Shown: positions 1 through 8,473, counted from the stretch's first letter. The stretch is DNA of 64,000 nucleotides from Saprospiraceae bacterium (GCA_029263015.1 JAJCYI010000139.1:62001-126000); one strand, 5' to 3'. Translations and numbers: made by a program. Notes: generated by a model from the sequence alone, not told the origin.

Positions 1-118
1 TCCAGGATTGGGTGCCAATGAGCAGGCCGCCTTTGAGGCCAAAGTAAAAACCTTGGGCTTCGGAAGAATGCTTGATGAAAGCAGTTAGGATAATGATAAG
101 TAGAATTCTGATTTTCAT
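1..118 (-). CDS. Outer-membrane beta-barrel protein, N-terminal part only (runs off window)
   Basis: Reading leftward from the ATG at 116-118 gives about 39 residues, starting MKIRILLIIILTAFIKHSSE and followed by AQGFYFGLKGGLLIGTQSW. This is a signal peptide of about 21 residues with an Ala-Gln cleavage site, then an aromatic/glycine pattern typical of the first beta strand of small Bacteroidota porin-family or 'outer membrane protein beta-barrel' proteins. The reading frame is open to the window edge, so the gene continues outside. A TAnnTTTG-type -7 element lies at 160-167 in the right orientation. The exact family cannot be told from so short a piece. Confidence 0.65.
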   Translation of the reverse strand, partial: MKIRILLIIILTAFIKHSSEAQGFYFGLKGGLLIGTQSW

Positions 119-159
119 TGCTGGTACCTTTTTTTGCTGAAGATCAATGGGTTCAAAAA

Positions 160-167
160 CAAAAGTA
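160..167 (-). promoter_or_regulatory. Candidate -7 element for the leftward outer-membrane gene
   Basis: On the minus strand this reads TACTTTTG, a match to the Bacteroidota -7 consensus TAnnTTTG. It lies about 42 bases before the ATG at 118 and just past the 3' end of the LysM gene. No convincing -33 TTTG was found. Confidence 0.4.
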
Positions 168-1424
168 TCATTTTACCTTCAATACCTGACCAATACCGAT
201 GGTAGTTGAATTCAAATTATTCATACGCATCAATTGATCTACGGTGAGGCTGTTGCGCCGGGAAATGCTATAGAGGGTGTCGCCTTTTGCCACTGTGTAA
301 TATAATAAAGTTGCCGGATTTGGTTCTGGTTGAGTTGCGGGGACATCAGGTTGAGTAGTTGGTGGTTCAGGCTCAATGTCAGGATTGTCAGGGATTATAT
401 CATCTTCCATGAAGTCACCGTCAGTGTCGATGAGAACAGGTACTTTTTCTGTTTTGGGTTCACTTGTAAGTTTGGGACGTTCACTTGACTTTACTTTGCA
501 GCCTTTTAGTTTCAGGCGTTCGTCCACTTGTGGCTGTGAGCCAGTGGTTATTCTGTTTCTTCTGTATAATTTGGAAAGTTTGATCCCATATTCCTGTGAA
601 ATGCTGAACATGGTCTCGCCTTCTTTTAGATAATGCCATTTTTGTTTGCCGCGGTAGCGGTTTCGTTTAGGTTGGATGAATACCCGGTAATTATCTGGTA
701 GGGAGTCACTGATTTCTGGCAGGTTTTCATTGTACCTATTTAAAGCATTGACGCTGACGCTGGCTTTCAGTGAAATTTCTTGAAGGGAAATGCCGTTTTT
801 CGCAAATACTACTTTTGCGCCATTGACCTTTCTAAGATCAAGGCCGACAATAGCATCGTTTGGCCTATCAGGGAAGTTGTCATTGGCCATTTTATCGTAC
901 TGGTCTAGACCGTAGGTTTCGATCAGGCTTATCAGTTTTTTATCATAATTGCCGGCAGTGGCATAGCCGGCTTTTTTCAATCCTCTTGCCCAGCGTTTGT
1001 AATTTGTTGCATCTATCCTGAAAAGGAAACCATAGATATGTGCTTTTCTTGGATCCCGCAAAAATTCGGAATGTGCGATGTAAGAATCTTTGGCTTTGCG
1101 GTAGCTTCTGAAACAAGATTTTTTTAAGTTGCCAAACTCGTCGTAGTCATCGTCTTTTTTATGAAAGGTTTTTCCTTTCCAACTGCCTCCACACTTCATC
1201 CCAAAGTGATTGTTTGCTCTGCGGGCAAGTTCACTGCGGCCTGCATTGGACTCTAAAAGGCCTTGTGCCAGCTTGATGCTTGCTGGCACTCCGGATCTTT
1301 CCATTTCCTTGATGGCGATCTTCTTGTACTTTTCAACGTAATTATAAAACTCGCTGCTCTGCGCTAAAGTGACTGACATCGAAAGTGCCAGCATGGAGAT
1401 AATGATTAAAGGCCGGGGGATCAT
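168..1424 (-). CDS. Secreted N-acetylglucosaminidase with LysM repeats
   Basis: A peptidoglycan hydrolase of the glucosaminidase (GH73, FlgJ-like) group, expected to cleave glycan strands in the periplasm or at the cell surface. I start at the second ATG (1424), which gives a clean signal peptide (MIPRPLIIISMLALSMSVTL, then AQ); an upstream ATG at 1466 would add 14 residues before it. Residues about 25-165 carry the glucosaminidase domain, with the catalytic-Glu context GLLESNAGRS and the HFGMKCGGSWKGKT motif. Three LysM-type segments follow: one degenerate (about 195-255), one near 265-310 (HYLKEGETMFSISQEYGI), and a clear one at the C terminus (YTVAKGDTLYSISRRNSLTV). A Pro/Glu/Thr-rich linker separates the last two. 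Length about 418 residues. Domain order matches known Bacteroidota autolysins; the physiological role (cell separation or turnover) is inferred. Confidence 0.85.
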   Translation of the reverse strand: MIPRPLIIISMLALSMSVTLAQSSEFYNYVEKYKKIAIKEMERSGVPASIKLAQGLLESNAGRSELARRANNHFGMKCGGSWKGKTFHKKDDDYDEFGNLKKSCFRSYRKAKDSYIAHSEFLRDPRKAHIYGFLFRIDATNYKRWARGLKKAGYATAGNYDKKLISLIETYGLDQYDKMANDNFPDRPNDAIVGLDLRKVNGAKVVFAKNGISLQEISLKASVSVNALNRYNENLPEISDSLPDNYRVFIQPKRNRYRGKQKWHYLKEGETMFSISQEYGIKLSKLYRRNRITTGSQPQVDERLKLKGCKVKSSERPKLTSEPKTEKVPVLIDTDGDFMEDDIIPDNPDIEPEPPTTQPDVPATQPEPNPATLLYYTVAKGDTLYSISRRNSLTVDQLMRMNNLNSTTIGIGQVLKVK

Positions 1425-1532
1425 AAGATTGTTTTTTTTAATGTGTACCGGAGGATAGAACGTCAAAATATCTGAACGATTATTGACTTATTCCATTTAC
1501 GTGCCCTTTTCAGGTTTTACATGATATTATTG

Positions 1533-1540
1533 CAAATATA
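1533..1540 (-). promoter_or_regulatory. Candidate -7 element upstream of the glucosaminidase gene
   Basis: Minus strand reads TATATTTG (TAnnTTTG). It sits about 110 bases before the chosen start at 1424, so it implies a leader of about 100 nt. No clear -33 box. Confidence 0.3.
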
Positions 1541-1694
1541 TAATGTAAGTCTTGAAATGTTTTGGCCAGTGATGGGTGGGTGTGGAAATGAATGCTCAAA
1601 GAATTCAATTTTAAGCAACGAAATTCAATGAAAAATTTTTCATATTATTTAAAAATCATATTTTAGCATCTTGATTTAGATTGGTGTGTTGGGG

Positions 1695-1749
1695 GGCAAT
1701 AGATAAATAAAATAAAGAGATAGATAACGTATTTTATTTATCTATTGCC
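1695..1749. repeat. Perfect 20-bp inverted repeat (hairpin) in divergent intergenic region
   Basis: Arms 1695-1714 and 1730-1749 are exact reverse complements (GGCAATAGATAAATAAAATA and its complement), with a 15-nt loop. The stem is AT-rich apart from its GGC/GCC base. It lies in the 399-bp gap 1425-1823 between divergent genes, about 75 bases before the NYN-like gene. It could fold in that gene's leader; it is not in position to end the leftward gene. Nothing else was recognised in the gap. Confidence 0.7.
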
Positions 1750-1823
1750 TCTGAAATGTGGCTTTTCACCAATGAAGCACTTAAGCCCACACTATTTACC
1801 TGAGCCAGAATTCAAGAAACAGC

Positions 1824-2507
1824 ATGAACACACAAACCCGTAGGTACGTCTTTGTAGATTATTCCAATCTCTTGGAATACAAATTTAAAAAACTGGAAAA
1901 AGTAGCATCCAGGATTTTTGTTTTTATCGAAGCCAGTCAGGAAAACATTCCACTTTCACTTGTCCGGCAAACCCAAAACGCAGGCAAAAGCCTCCGTTGG
2001 ATCGTTGTAAGTAATGCCACCAAAGGCAAGCTCAATTACCACATTGCATTCATCATGGGCAAACTTCACCAGAAGTTGAGCAAGGATGTCGAGTTTGCGG
2101 TGGTCTCCAATGATGTAGATTTTGACCCACTAATTTTATACATCAATGATTCAGGTAGAAGTTGTCTTCGGGTACAACGCAAGAGTGAAGAAAAGACCTT
2201 TAATGGAGAGCCATCCGGTTTTGATGAAATGGAAGAAGGTGCTTATAATGGGACAGATCTCCTCGGAGGAGAACCGATGGATGTGTTGGTAGAAGATGAA
2301 ATCATTAGTAAAACTGCGGAAGAAACAGTAAAAAGGCTTATCCGGTCAGGCAACCGGCCTGCTGTAGTCAAAACTCTCAAAAATTACATAAATTTGCACT
2401 TCCAGCAAATGTCCCTTTATGGACACATTGATCGCATTTTACAGAAAATGCAAGATGTAAAGGACATTGAAATAAAAGGGAAAGGAGAGGTTGTTTATAA
2501 CTTCTAA
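1824..2507 (+). CDS. PIN/NYN-like nuclease-fold protein with C-terminal winged-helix-like domain
   Basis: A 227-residue protein. The N-terminal half (about 7-120) has the layout of PIN-fold/NYN-like proteins: an early acidic motif VFVDYSN, a central helix KLNYHIAFIMGKLHQKL, then AVVSNDVDFDPLILYI with two Asp at the end of a strand, followed by a Gly-x-x-Cys strand. This is the usual arrangement of metal-binding acidic residues in PIN-like RNases. The C-terminal 60 residues (TAEETVKRLIRSGNRPAVVK to the end) resemble a small OST-HTH/LOTUS or winged-helix domain. Inference: an RNA-binding or RNA-cleaving protein. It lies about 80 bases upstream of frr in the same direction, so it may be co-transcribed with that translation factor. 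Substrate unknown; the PIN fold is likely, activity is not shown. Confidence 0.6.
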   Translation: MNTQTRRYVFVDYSNLLEYKFKKLEKVASRIFVFIEASQENIPLSLVRQTQNAGKSLRWIVVSNATKGKLNYHIAFIMGKLHQKLSKDVEFAVVSNDVDFDPLILYINDSGRSCLRVQRKSEEKTFNGEPSGFDEMEEGAYNGTDLLGGEPMDVLVEDEIISKTAEETVKRLIRSGNRPAVVKTLKNYINLHFQQMSLYGHIDRILQKMQDVKDIEIKGKGEVVYNF

Positions 2508-2588
2508 TCATCAGGTTTACTGGGATTGTTGATGTTTGCTGGCTTTTAATCCATTATTTTACAATAAACATTTAGCAATATCAATACT

Positions 2589-3155
2589 ATGCAATCCGAC
2601 GACATTAAATTACTCATGATGACTGCTGAGGAGGACATGGATAAATCAATTGACCACCTCAAATACGAACTTTCCAAAGTCCGCACGGGCAAAGCATCTA
2701 CTTCTTTGGTTTCTGATATTTTGGTCAGTTATTATGGCTCCAATACACCTATAAGCCAGATAGCCAACGTGAGCACCTCTGATGCACGCACCATTTCAAT
2801 ACAGCCTTGGGAAAAACCCATGCTTTCTGTGATCGAAAAAGCCATCTTCGAGGCCAACCTTGGCATAACTCCAATGAACGATGGCGAGCACATCCGTTTG
2901 GCTATTCCTCCATTGACCGAGGAACGAAGGAGGGGATTGGTGAAAACTTCCAAGAAACTTGGGGAAGATGCCAAAATAGGGATCCGAACCGCCCGCCATA
3001 AAGCACTTGACGGCATCAAGAAAGAAGTAAAAAATGGTTACCCGGAAGATGCTGGGAAATCCCGGGAAAATGAGGTACAGGATTTAGTCAACAAACACAG
3101 CAAGAATGTAGATGACCTGGTGGCTGCAAAAGAAAAAGATGTGATGACCGTTTAA
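2589..3155 (+). CDS. frr: Ribosome recycling factor
   Basis: Ribosome recycling factor, which with EF-G splits the post-termination ribosome. Length 188 residues, normal for the family (about 185). Recognised by the central block (RTGKASTSLVSDILVSYYGS, then TPISQIANVS), the ISIQPWEK motif, the AIPPLTEERRRGLVK motif and the helical C-terminal region. The ATG at 2589 places the start at the usual position. A strong hairpin terminator follows 20 bases after the stop. It is preceded by the PIN/NYN-like gene on the same strand. Confidence 0.96.
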   Translation: MQSDDIKLLMMTAEEDMDKSIDHLKYELSKVRTGKASTSLVSDILVSYYGSNTPISQIANVSTSDARTISIQPWEKPMLSVIEKAIFEANLGITPMNDGEHIRLAIPPLTEERRRGLVKTSKKLGEDAKIGIRTARHKALDGIKKEVKNGYPEDAGKSRENEVQDLVNKHSKNVDDLVAAKEKDVMTV

Positions 3156-3174
3156 TACGATCCTAAAGCGCAGC

Positions 3175-3216
3175 AATAAAAATGGGGCAACTGTCAAAAG
3201 TTGCCCCATTTTTATT
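3175..3216 (+). terminator. Intrinsic terminator after frr (18-bp perfect stem)
   Basis: Arms 3175-3192 and 3199-3216 are exact reverse complements around a 6-nt loop (GTCAAA). The GC core GGGGCAACT/AGTTGCCCC is flanked by A and T runs, so the hairpin can end transcription in both directions. It sits between the convergent ends of frr (3155) and the leftward DUF3843-like gene (3241). Confidence 0.9.
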
Positions 3217-3240
3217 AGGAACAGTTCCAATACCTTGAAG

Positions 3241-4884
3241 TCAAATTGACACTTCAGTCATCAAAGGGTAGTCCGGCCCAAACTCATCGGGGTGGAAAAA
3301 ACGCCAATAATAATGTCGGTCACGGAAAGGGTTTACATTGGAAAGACTGATCGGGTGGACAAAGTTTTCTTTGCCGAATTTTTCGAGGAGGTAATCAGCC
3401 ACGCCAGGCATTATGTTTACAGTCAGGTCATAAAACAGCTCTACTTTTTCTTCAGTACTCAGGTTTTTCTTTTTCAGCAGGATGATAACATCCTGTATGT
3501 CTTGCAAAATTATCATACCTACTCCTTTTACAAAAAACATCCCATAACCACCAGCACCGGAAAGGGTTGAAAAACCGATATTATTTTCTGCTCCGAACAT
3601 TTCCTGGTATTCCTTTTTTCGAAGTTCAAAATCAGGATCTACTTTAGCACCAAGGGAATTATTATAATGCTGTATAATATCCCGGTTGGCATTCTCAAAT
3701 TCTTTCCTGTTAGAAAAAAGCGCCAACGGAGTACCAAACAGGTCAATAAAAGACTCGTACATCTTTTCTGTGTTTTCGCTTAACCTTTGCTGCTGTTCTG
3801 CTGCCAATGACCAAAAGGAAGGGTTGGGTTGGCTCATGGCCTTTTTCTTTTCCTTCTCACTCATTTCCCAACCAGACATTATTCCGGTCAACCACCAGTC
3901 CTCGTTCCAGTGAATCAGGGTCATTATGTAGGTAATGACATTAAATTCATCCTTTGTTATATGCGCCTTGACGGATTTTTTTAACACCAAATATTCCCGT
4001 TCTGTCTTTATGTTTTGAAATTTGTAATAATTGCCAATCACTCCTTTGCAAATGTAATACCCCTGATGGCGTTTTAGGCCGTTAATCGTTTCCCGTACAT
4101 CATCTTCTTCGCAACGAGCCAATTTTGAAAGCCACTCTGGCGGGTTCATAGCAGCAAAAGAACACCTATTAGAGTAAATGAAATCTTCCGTCACCGCGTA
4201 TGACATAGGGGCAATCATCTCAGGCTGATGCTTGTGATCAGAAACTATTTTGGCAGATTCTTCACCCCATTGCGGGCCTAATTCCCATCCCATCAAATAG
4301 GATTGGGTGGATATCCAGAATAATTTATCTTTTAGCTCGAAAAAATCCATATTAGCAGGCACTTCGAGGAAATGTTCATAAAAATCTGCTATCCCTGGCA
4401 CTTCTTCTATCTTGGATTCGAGATAATCGTAAACAAGTTCAGCCAATTCCATAGTATAAATGTGGTCGGGTGCATAAACCCTAGTATCAAGACACTTGGT
4501 TATTACATGCCAGATAAGGTATGCTATATCCTCAATATTTAAGTATTCAGGATCGTATTCAGAGAGGTCATAAAACGGCAGGTAGTAGCCGTGCAGTTCC
4601 TTGTTGTATTCTATGAAGGTTTTCCAAATTCCTATCTCGCAGATAAAATCCTCGAAATAGGAAACCAACATACATGCGAGTTCCTTGCGGTTTTCGCGGG
4701 TCATCTCTCCTTCTGAAAACCAATCCTTGTAGGCTTTCAATATTTTAAAAACCTCGTTACAGCATTTGAGATAATGACGGTCATATCCTTGAATTGATTG
4801 CGTGTACGGTTTGCTCTTTAACCAGTCCTTCATGGATATGTCAAACCCCTTGATTGTTCGGGCTATCTTTTTTTTTCTTTTCAT
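3241..4884 (-). CDS. Conserved Bacteroidota protein of unknown function (DUF3843-like)
   Basis: About 547 residues from the ATG at 4884 (MKRKKKIARTIKGFD); an ATG at 4944 is less likely because its codons would run through the palindrome at 4908-4962. No signal peptide or membrane segment. The N terminus (SMKDWLKSKPYTQSIQGYDR, then HYLKCCNEVFKIL) recalls the start of the DUF3843 family ('I.DWL...PY....TD.YYL.L.N'), which is confined to Bacteroidota and has no assigned activity. The rest is acidic and rich in aromatic residues, with long predicted helices and a Gly-rich turn SGAGGYGMFFVKGVGM near residue 430. No catalytic motif recognised. It stands alone between two hairpins. DUF3843 membership is from memory and should be taken as probable. 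Confidence 0.6.
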   Translation of the reverse strand: MKRKKKIARTIKGFDISMKDWLKSKPYTQSIQGYDRHYLKCCNEVFKILKAYKDWFSEGEMTRENRKELACMLVSYFEDFICEIGIWKTFIEYNKELHGYYLPFYDLSEYDPEYLNIEDIAYLIWHVITKCLDTRVYAPDHIYTMELAELVYDYLESKIEEVPGIADFYEHFLEVPANMDFFELKDKLFWISTQSYLMGWELGPQWGEESAKIVSDHKHQPEMIAPMSYAVTEDFIYSNRCSFAAMNPPEWLSKLARCEEDDVRETINGLKRHQGYYICKGVIGNYYKFQNIKTEREYLVLKKSVKAHITKDEFNVITYIMTLIHWNEDWWLTGIMSGWEMSEKEKKKAMSQPNPSFWSLAAEQQQRLSENTEKMYESFIDLFGTPLALFSNRKEFENANRDIIQHYNNSLGAKVDPDFELRKKEYQEMFGAENNIGFSTLSGAGGYGMFFVKGVGMIILQDIQDVIILLKKKNLSTEEKVELFYDLTVNIMPGVADYLLEKFGKENFVHPISLSNVNPFRDRHYYWRFFHPDEFGPDYPLMTEVSI

Positions 4885-4907
4885 TTTAAAACTTGGACGT
4901 TCATTAC

Positions 4908-4962
4908 TTTCGGCCTTCCGGCAGGGTGGAGATTTAATCCCCACCCTGCCGGAAGGCCGAAA
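4908..4962. repeat. Perfect 22-bp palindrome between leftward genes
   Basis: Arms 4908-4929 and 4941-4962 are exact reverse complements with an 11-nt loop. It lies directly downstream of the BNR-protein fragment (stop at 4966) and upstream of the DUF3843-like gene. No T-run follows on either strand beyond the AAA/TTT edge, so rho-independent termination is possible but not textbook. Its core (GGGTGGAGATTTAATCCCCA, then CCC) is nearly the same as the core of the palindrome at 28742-28792. Confidence 0.8.
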
Positions 4963-4965
4963 AAA

Positions 4966-5844
4966 TCATTCCCCGCCCCACATGGGCAATCTCCCCGGCG
5001 TATATGGCGCTTTTGCGTCCTCAAGTTTCTTTTCTATTTTTTTCAAATCTACTTCTGTCAAACGGTGCAACTGTTCCAATGCAGCCTTGAACTGCTTGCT
5101 GGCGATACGCTGCTGTTCTTGTTGCGTGAAAGTCGGTGCCGAAGTGGATGACCAAACTTCGTAACTCATGCCATATACTCGACTACTGAGCGATGGCCGT
5201 TGAGGTTGGTCGATCGCCGAGGCAACGCCGTCGCCGTAAAAAGTTTTTTGCATATCGTGTAGTTTCTGTTCGAAAGCTTTTACATCTTTCAACAGTTCAG
5301 CCGCTGGTTGGGCAACTGAGTAGGTCGCTTTGCGAATATGCTGCATAGTATTGCCTAATTCGCCAAGGATGGAAGTCGCACCCTGAAAAGTCCGTTCCAG
5401 TTCTGCTGCTTTACGGATGTAACTGTCGAGTGCCAGTTTATCTGTGGCGGGCAGTGTTGAGCCACCGAGGGTCTCCAATTTAAATGGCTGTGGATCAACC
5501 AGTTTGGTTTCTACTCCATTTATTGTCTTTGACAAACTCACCGTGTATTCCCCAGGAAGGGCAAAACCGCCTCCGTCAGGAGATTGCCAAGGCAGGCGTT
5601 GTCGGGAACTGAGCCGTACAGGGTCTTTTGATGGATACCGACCATCCCAAATGATGCGGTTCACCCCTTTGGATACACCCGTTTTTAATTGCTTGACAAT
5701 TTCCCCACTGCTGTTTTGGATGGTGAAAAGGAGGTAAGCATCTTCCTCTTCGCGCTCAGCTTTCAATTCCTCATAAGTCGGATATCGGATATCCTTATCG
5801 TCCTTGATCTGCTTTTTCTCCCACTCTTGTCGCTTCTCTTTCAA
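4966..5844 (-). CDS. C-terminal part of the BNR/VPS10-type repeat protein, separated by a frameshift
   Basis: 292 residues from a TTG at 5844, overlapping the stop of the 814-residue upstream part (TTGA at 5841-5844). In full-length members of this family a beta-sandwich follows the propeller; here it appears as EDAYLLFTIQNSSGEIVKQL, then NRIIWDGRYPSKD, then LPGEYTVSLS, followed by a helical tail (about 150-250). These are typical of the last third of the roughly 1,080-residue 'VPS10/BNR glycosyl hydrolase-like' proteins of Bacteroidota. It has no signal peptide of its own, so it is unlikely to function as a separate exported protein. Either the gene is disrupted, the base call is wrong, or the two parts are made by coupled translation. 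Confidence 0.7.
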   Translation of the reverse strand: MKEKRQEWEKKQIKDDKDIRYPTYEELKAEREEEDAYLLFTIQNSSGEIVKQLKTGVSKGVNRIIWDGRYPSKDPVRLSSRQRLPWQSPDGGGFALPGEYTVSLSKTINGVETKLVDPQPFKLETLGGSTLPATDKLALDSYIRKAAELERTFQGATSILGELGNTMQHIRKATYSVAQPAAELLKDVKAFEQKLHDMQKTFYGDGVASAIDQPQRPSLSSRVYGMSYEVWSSTSAPTFTQQEQQRIASKQFKAALEQLHRLTEVDLKKIEKKLEDAKAPYTPGRLPMWGGE

Positions 5845-8285
5845 TGTTTTATAACGTCTTTAATAAAATAGGTAAACGTTGCTCCAATGGGAGGATTGGG
5901 TGTGGTGAAATAGGAATGGCCTTGAAATCCTTTTCCGGTCGTGTAACCCAATGGGGAGGCTTTGACGAAAACAGTAGCGTCTTTGATGGGTAATATTTTA
6001 GCCTCGTCGTTAAGTTCTCTTTCGTTTAAATAACGCAGCGGAGAATAATCGTCCATTACGTAAAATCCGCGCCCAAAAGTGCCGAGTACGAGATCGTTTT
6101 CCCGTTGTTGAATAGCAATGTCCCGCACGGCAATAGTCGGTAAGCCACTGGCAAGTTTTTTCCAATAGCCACCCCCGTCACGTGTGAAATAGCAACTAAA
6201 TTCAGTTCCGACAAACAACAAATTAGATTCGACATGATCCTCCGCAACAGAGTAGGTAGAGCCGCGTTCAGGCAGATTGGATGAAATGTTTTCCCACGTC
6301 CTGCCTTTGTCACTGCTTTTGAACATGTATGGCTTGAAGTCACCCCGTTTATGGTTATTGAAACATGCATACACTATATTTTCATCGTGCTGGCTGGCAA
6401 GCAGCATGTTCACGTAAGTCATATCGGGCACACCTGCGAAGCTGGAAATTTTGGTCCAGGTGCTGCCGCCATCCTCGGAGATTTGTACCAGCCCATCGTC
6501 CGTTCCGACATAGAGCAAATCTTGGTTGATTGGACTTTCCGAAAAAGCAACGATGGTGCCGTACTCAGAAGTAGAACGGTTTTTTGCCACCGCGTCAATG
6601 CTTTGAATTTGGCCCATAACCTCCAAAGTGTTGCGATCAATTTGCCTCGTCAAATCATCTCCGAGCACCGTCCACGTATTGCCCCGGTCGTCACTACGGA
6701 AGAGCTTGTTGGCCGCAAAATAAATGCGCTTCGGTACATGCGCAGAAGCTAGTAGTGGCGCATCCCAATTCCATCGGAATGCGTTTTCATCAGCTCTTGG
6801 CTGAGGCTGGATACCTGTCATTTCACCACTCGCTTTGTCGTAGCGGGTCAACCCGCCGTACTGATATTGAGCATACACGATATCTGGGTTTCCTGGATCA
6901 ATGGCACTTTCGAAGCCATCGCCCAATTGCGTGACAAACCAGTCGGAATTGGAGATGCCATGCCCGTTACGGGTACGGCTGGGGCCACCGAGGGAATAGT
7001 TGTCCTGTGTGCCGCCATAGATATTGTAAAATGGCTCGGCATTGTCAACTGCTACTTTGTAAAACTGTGTCACGGGAAGGTTGCCTTTGAAATCCCAAGT
7101 CTTTGCATGGTCAAAACTTTCATATACTCCTCCGTCGCAGCCGGCTAACAAATAGTCGGTATCGTCTGGGTCAATATAAATTACATGGTTGTCCACATGC
7201 TTGTATTCCTCGCCCAATTGCTGGAATGATTTCCCGCCATTATAACTAATCATGTTCCAGGTGTTCATTGAATAGATGATGTCAGGATTGGTCGGGTGGC
7301 AGTAGATTTCCATATAATAATTGCCGCTCGTGCTGTGTCCACTCTGCTTTACCCAGCTTGCCCCCCGGTCGGTACTTTTGAAAAAACCGCCTCCTTTCGA
7401 TGCCTCTACAATGGCATAGATGTATTCCGGATTGGCTGGTGAAATAGCTACTGCGATGCGTCCGATATGAGCCCCACTCGGTAAGCCGCTGGCTGCCTTT
7501 GCCCAGGTTTTTCCGCCGTCGGTTGTTTTATACATAGTGCTGCCCGGGCCACCTCCGACATAGGTGAAAACATGCCGCCGACGCTGGTAGGCCGCGGCAT
7601 ACAGTACATCTGGATTGCTTGGGTCCATAATAAGGTCAGTGATACCGGTATGTTCATCAAGGAGTGATTCGCCTGCTGCATTTTTTATCACCTGCTCCCA
7701 GGTCTTCCCACCGTCCACGGTTTTGTATAGTCCCCGGTCGCCACCTTCGCTCCACAATGGCCCGATGGCTGCGACATACACTACATCAGAATTGCGTGGG
7801 TCAACGATGATTTTGCCAACATGCTCCGATTCTTTCAGTCCAGCATGTTCCCAGCTTTTGCCGCCATCCTTCGATTTGTAAATGCCGTCACCATAAGCGA
7901 CTGAGCGCTGATTGTTGTTCTCACCTGTGCCGACCCACACCACATTTGGGTTGTTTGGGTCTAGGGTTACACAGCCGATGGAGTAGGAGCCTTGGCTATC
8001 GAAAATAGGTTTGTAGGTTGTGCCTGCATTGGTGGTTTTCCACACGCCACCGGAGGCTGTCGCCACATAATAAGTGCTGCGTTTTTTGGGGTGTATGGCA
8101 AAGTCGCTGATTCTGCCCGAAGTGACAGCGGGGCCAACGCTGCGCCATTTCAGGCCAATGCCGAGAGTGTCGAGCAGGTGCTTGGGTTCTTCTTTTTTTT
8201 CGTCTTTGTCTTTTTTCTTCTGGGAAAATATATTTGTAGAAAATAAGATAGTAAATGCCAATAACAGGACGAGTGTTCTTTTCAT
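5841..8285 (-). CDS. Secreted BNR/VPS10-like beta-propeller protein (N-terminal part of a frameshifted gene)
   Basis: 814 residues with a signal peptide (MKRTLVLLLAFTILFSTNIF, then SQ). The mature part is made of repeated sialidase-type Asp-box/BNR motifs, for example SKDGGKSWEHAG, TVDGGKTWEQV, TTDGGKTWAKA, SEDGGSTWTKI and SSDKGRTWENI, spaced about 50-100 residues. This is the ten-bladed VPS10/sortilin-like propeller seen in exported Bacteroidota proteins of unknown substrate. It ends FTYFIKDVIKH at a TGA. One extra A in the short A-run just before the stop would continue into DVIKTLKEKRQEWEKK, the start of the downstream fragment, giving one protein of about 1,105 residues. Sialidase activity should not be assumed from the Asp boxes alone. 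Confidence 0.8.
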   Translation of the reverse strand: MKRTLVLLLAFTILFSTNIFSQKKKDKDEKKEEPKHLLDTLGIGLKWRSVGPAVTSGRISDFAIHPKKRSTYYVATASGGVWKTTNAGTTYKPIFDSQGSYSIGCVTLDPNNPNVVWVGTGENNNQRSVAYGDGIYKSKDGGKSWEHAGLKESEHVGKIIVDPRNSDVVYVAAIGPLWSEGGDRGLYKTVDGGKTWEQVIKNAAGESLLDEHTGITDLIMDPSNPDVLYAAAYQRRRHVFTYVGGGPGSTMYKTTDGGKTWAKAASGLPSGAHIGRIAVAISPANPEYIYAIVEASKGGGFFKSTDRGASWVKQSGHSTSGNYYMEIYCHPTNPDIIYSMNTWNMISYNGGKSFQQLGEEYKHVDNHVIYIDPDDTDYLLAGCDGGVYESFDHAKTWDFKGNLPVTQFYKVAVDNAEPFYNIYGGTQDNYSLGGPSRTRNGHGISNSDWFVTQLGDGFESAIDPGNPDIVYAQYQYGGLTRYDKASGEMTGIQPQPRADENAFRWNWDAPLLASAHVPKRIYFAANKLFRSDDRGNTWTVLGDDLTRQIDRNTLEVMGQIQSIDAVAKNRSTSEYGTIVAFSESPINQDLLYVGTDDGLVQISEDGGSTWTKISSFAGVPDMTYVNMLLASQHDENIVYACFNNHKRGDFKPYMFKSSDKGRTWENISSNLPERGSTYSVAEDHVESNLLFVGTEFSCYFTRDGGGYWKKLASGLPTIAVRDIAIQQRENDLVLGTFGRGFYVMDDYSPLRYLNERELNDEAKILPIKDATVFVKASPLGYTTGKGFQGHSYFTTPNPPIGATFTYFIKDVIKH

Positions 8286-8430
8286 GATATTTGTTGATTT
8301 GGTTGAGGGCGGGAAGGTAAGGAAAAATTGGATTTTGAGAAAGGGACATTTAAGCCACAGGTTTTTGATAATGGAAAATTTAGAATGAACGCAGGGCAGT
8401 TAAAATTTAATTGATAATTTAATTGTATTT

Positions 8431-8449
8431 ATTATCAAAATTTGATAAT
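8431..8449. promoter_or_regulatory. Palindromic candidate operator of the HTH-GNAT-TIR operon
   Basis: ATTATCAAA-A-TTTGATAAT: two exact 9-bp arms (8431-8439 and 8441-8449) around one base. The right arm overlaps the candidate -7 box at 8446-8453. A second copy of TTGATAATTT lies at 8411-8420. A palindrome over the -10-like box is the usual arrangement for autoregulation by a HigA-type HTH protein, which is encoded by the second gene of the operon. The link is inference. Confidence 0.5.
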
Positions 8450-8453
8450 TTTG
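8446..8453 (+). promoter_or_regulatory. Candidate -7 box of the accessory operon
   Basis: TAATTTTG matches TAnnTTTG; a TTG at 8423-8425 lies 20 bases upstream, close to the expected -33 spacing. The predicted transcription start (about 8460) supports the ATG at 8474 rather than the one at 8423. Confidence 0.5.
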
Positions 8454-8473
8454 AAATTAATTCCAAACACTTT

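Noticed and set aside
4908-4962. Simple rho-independent terminator
   Set aside because: Stem is strong but no T-run follows on the minus strand; kept as a repeat and a possible terminator only.
5841-8285. Sialidase
   Set aside because: Asp-box (BNR) motifs are shared by many propellers; no catalytic Arg triad or Asp/Tyr pattern of sialidases was identified.
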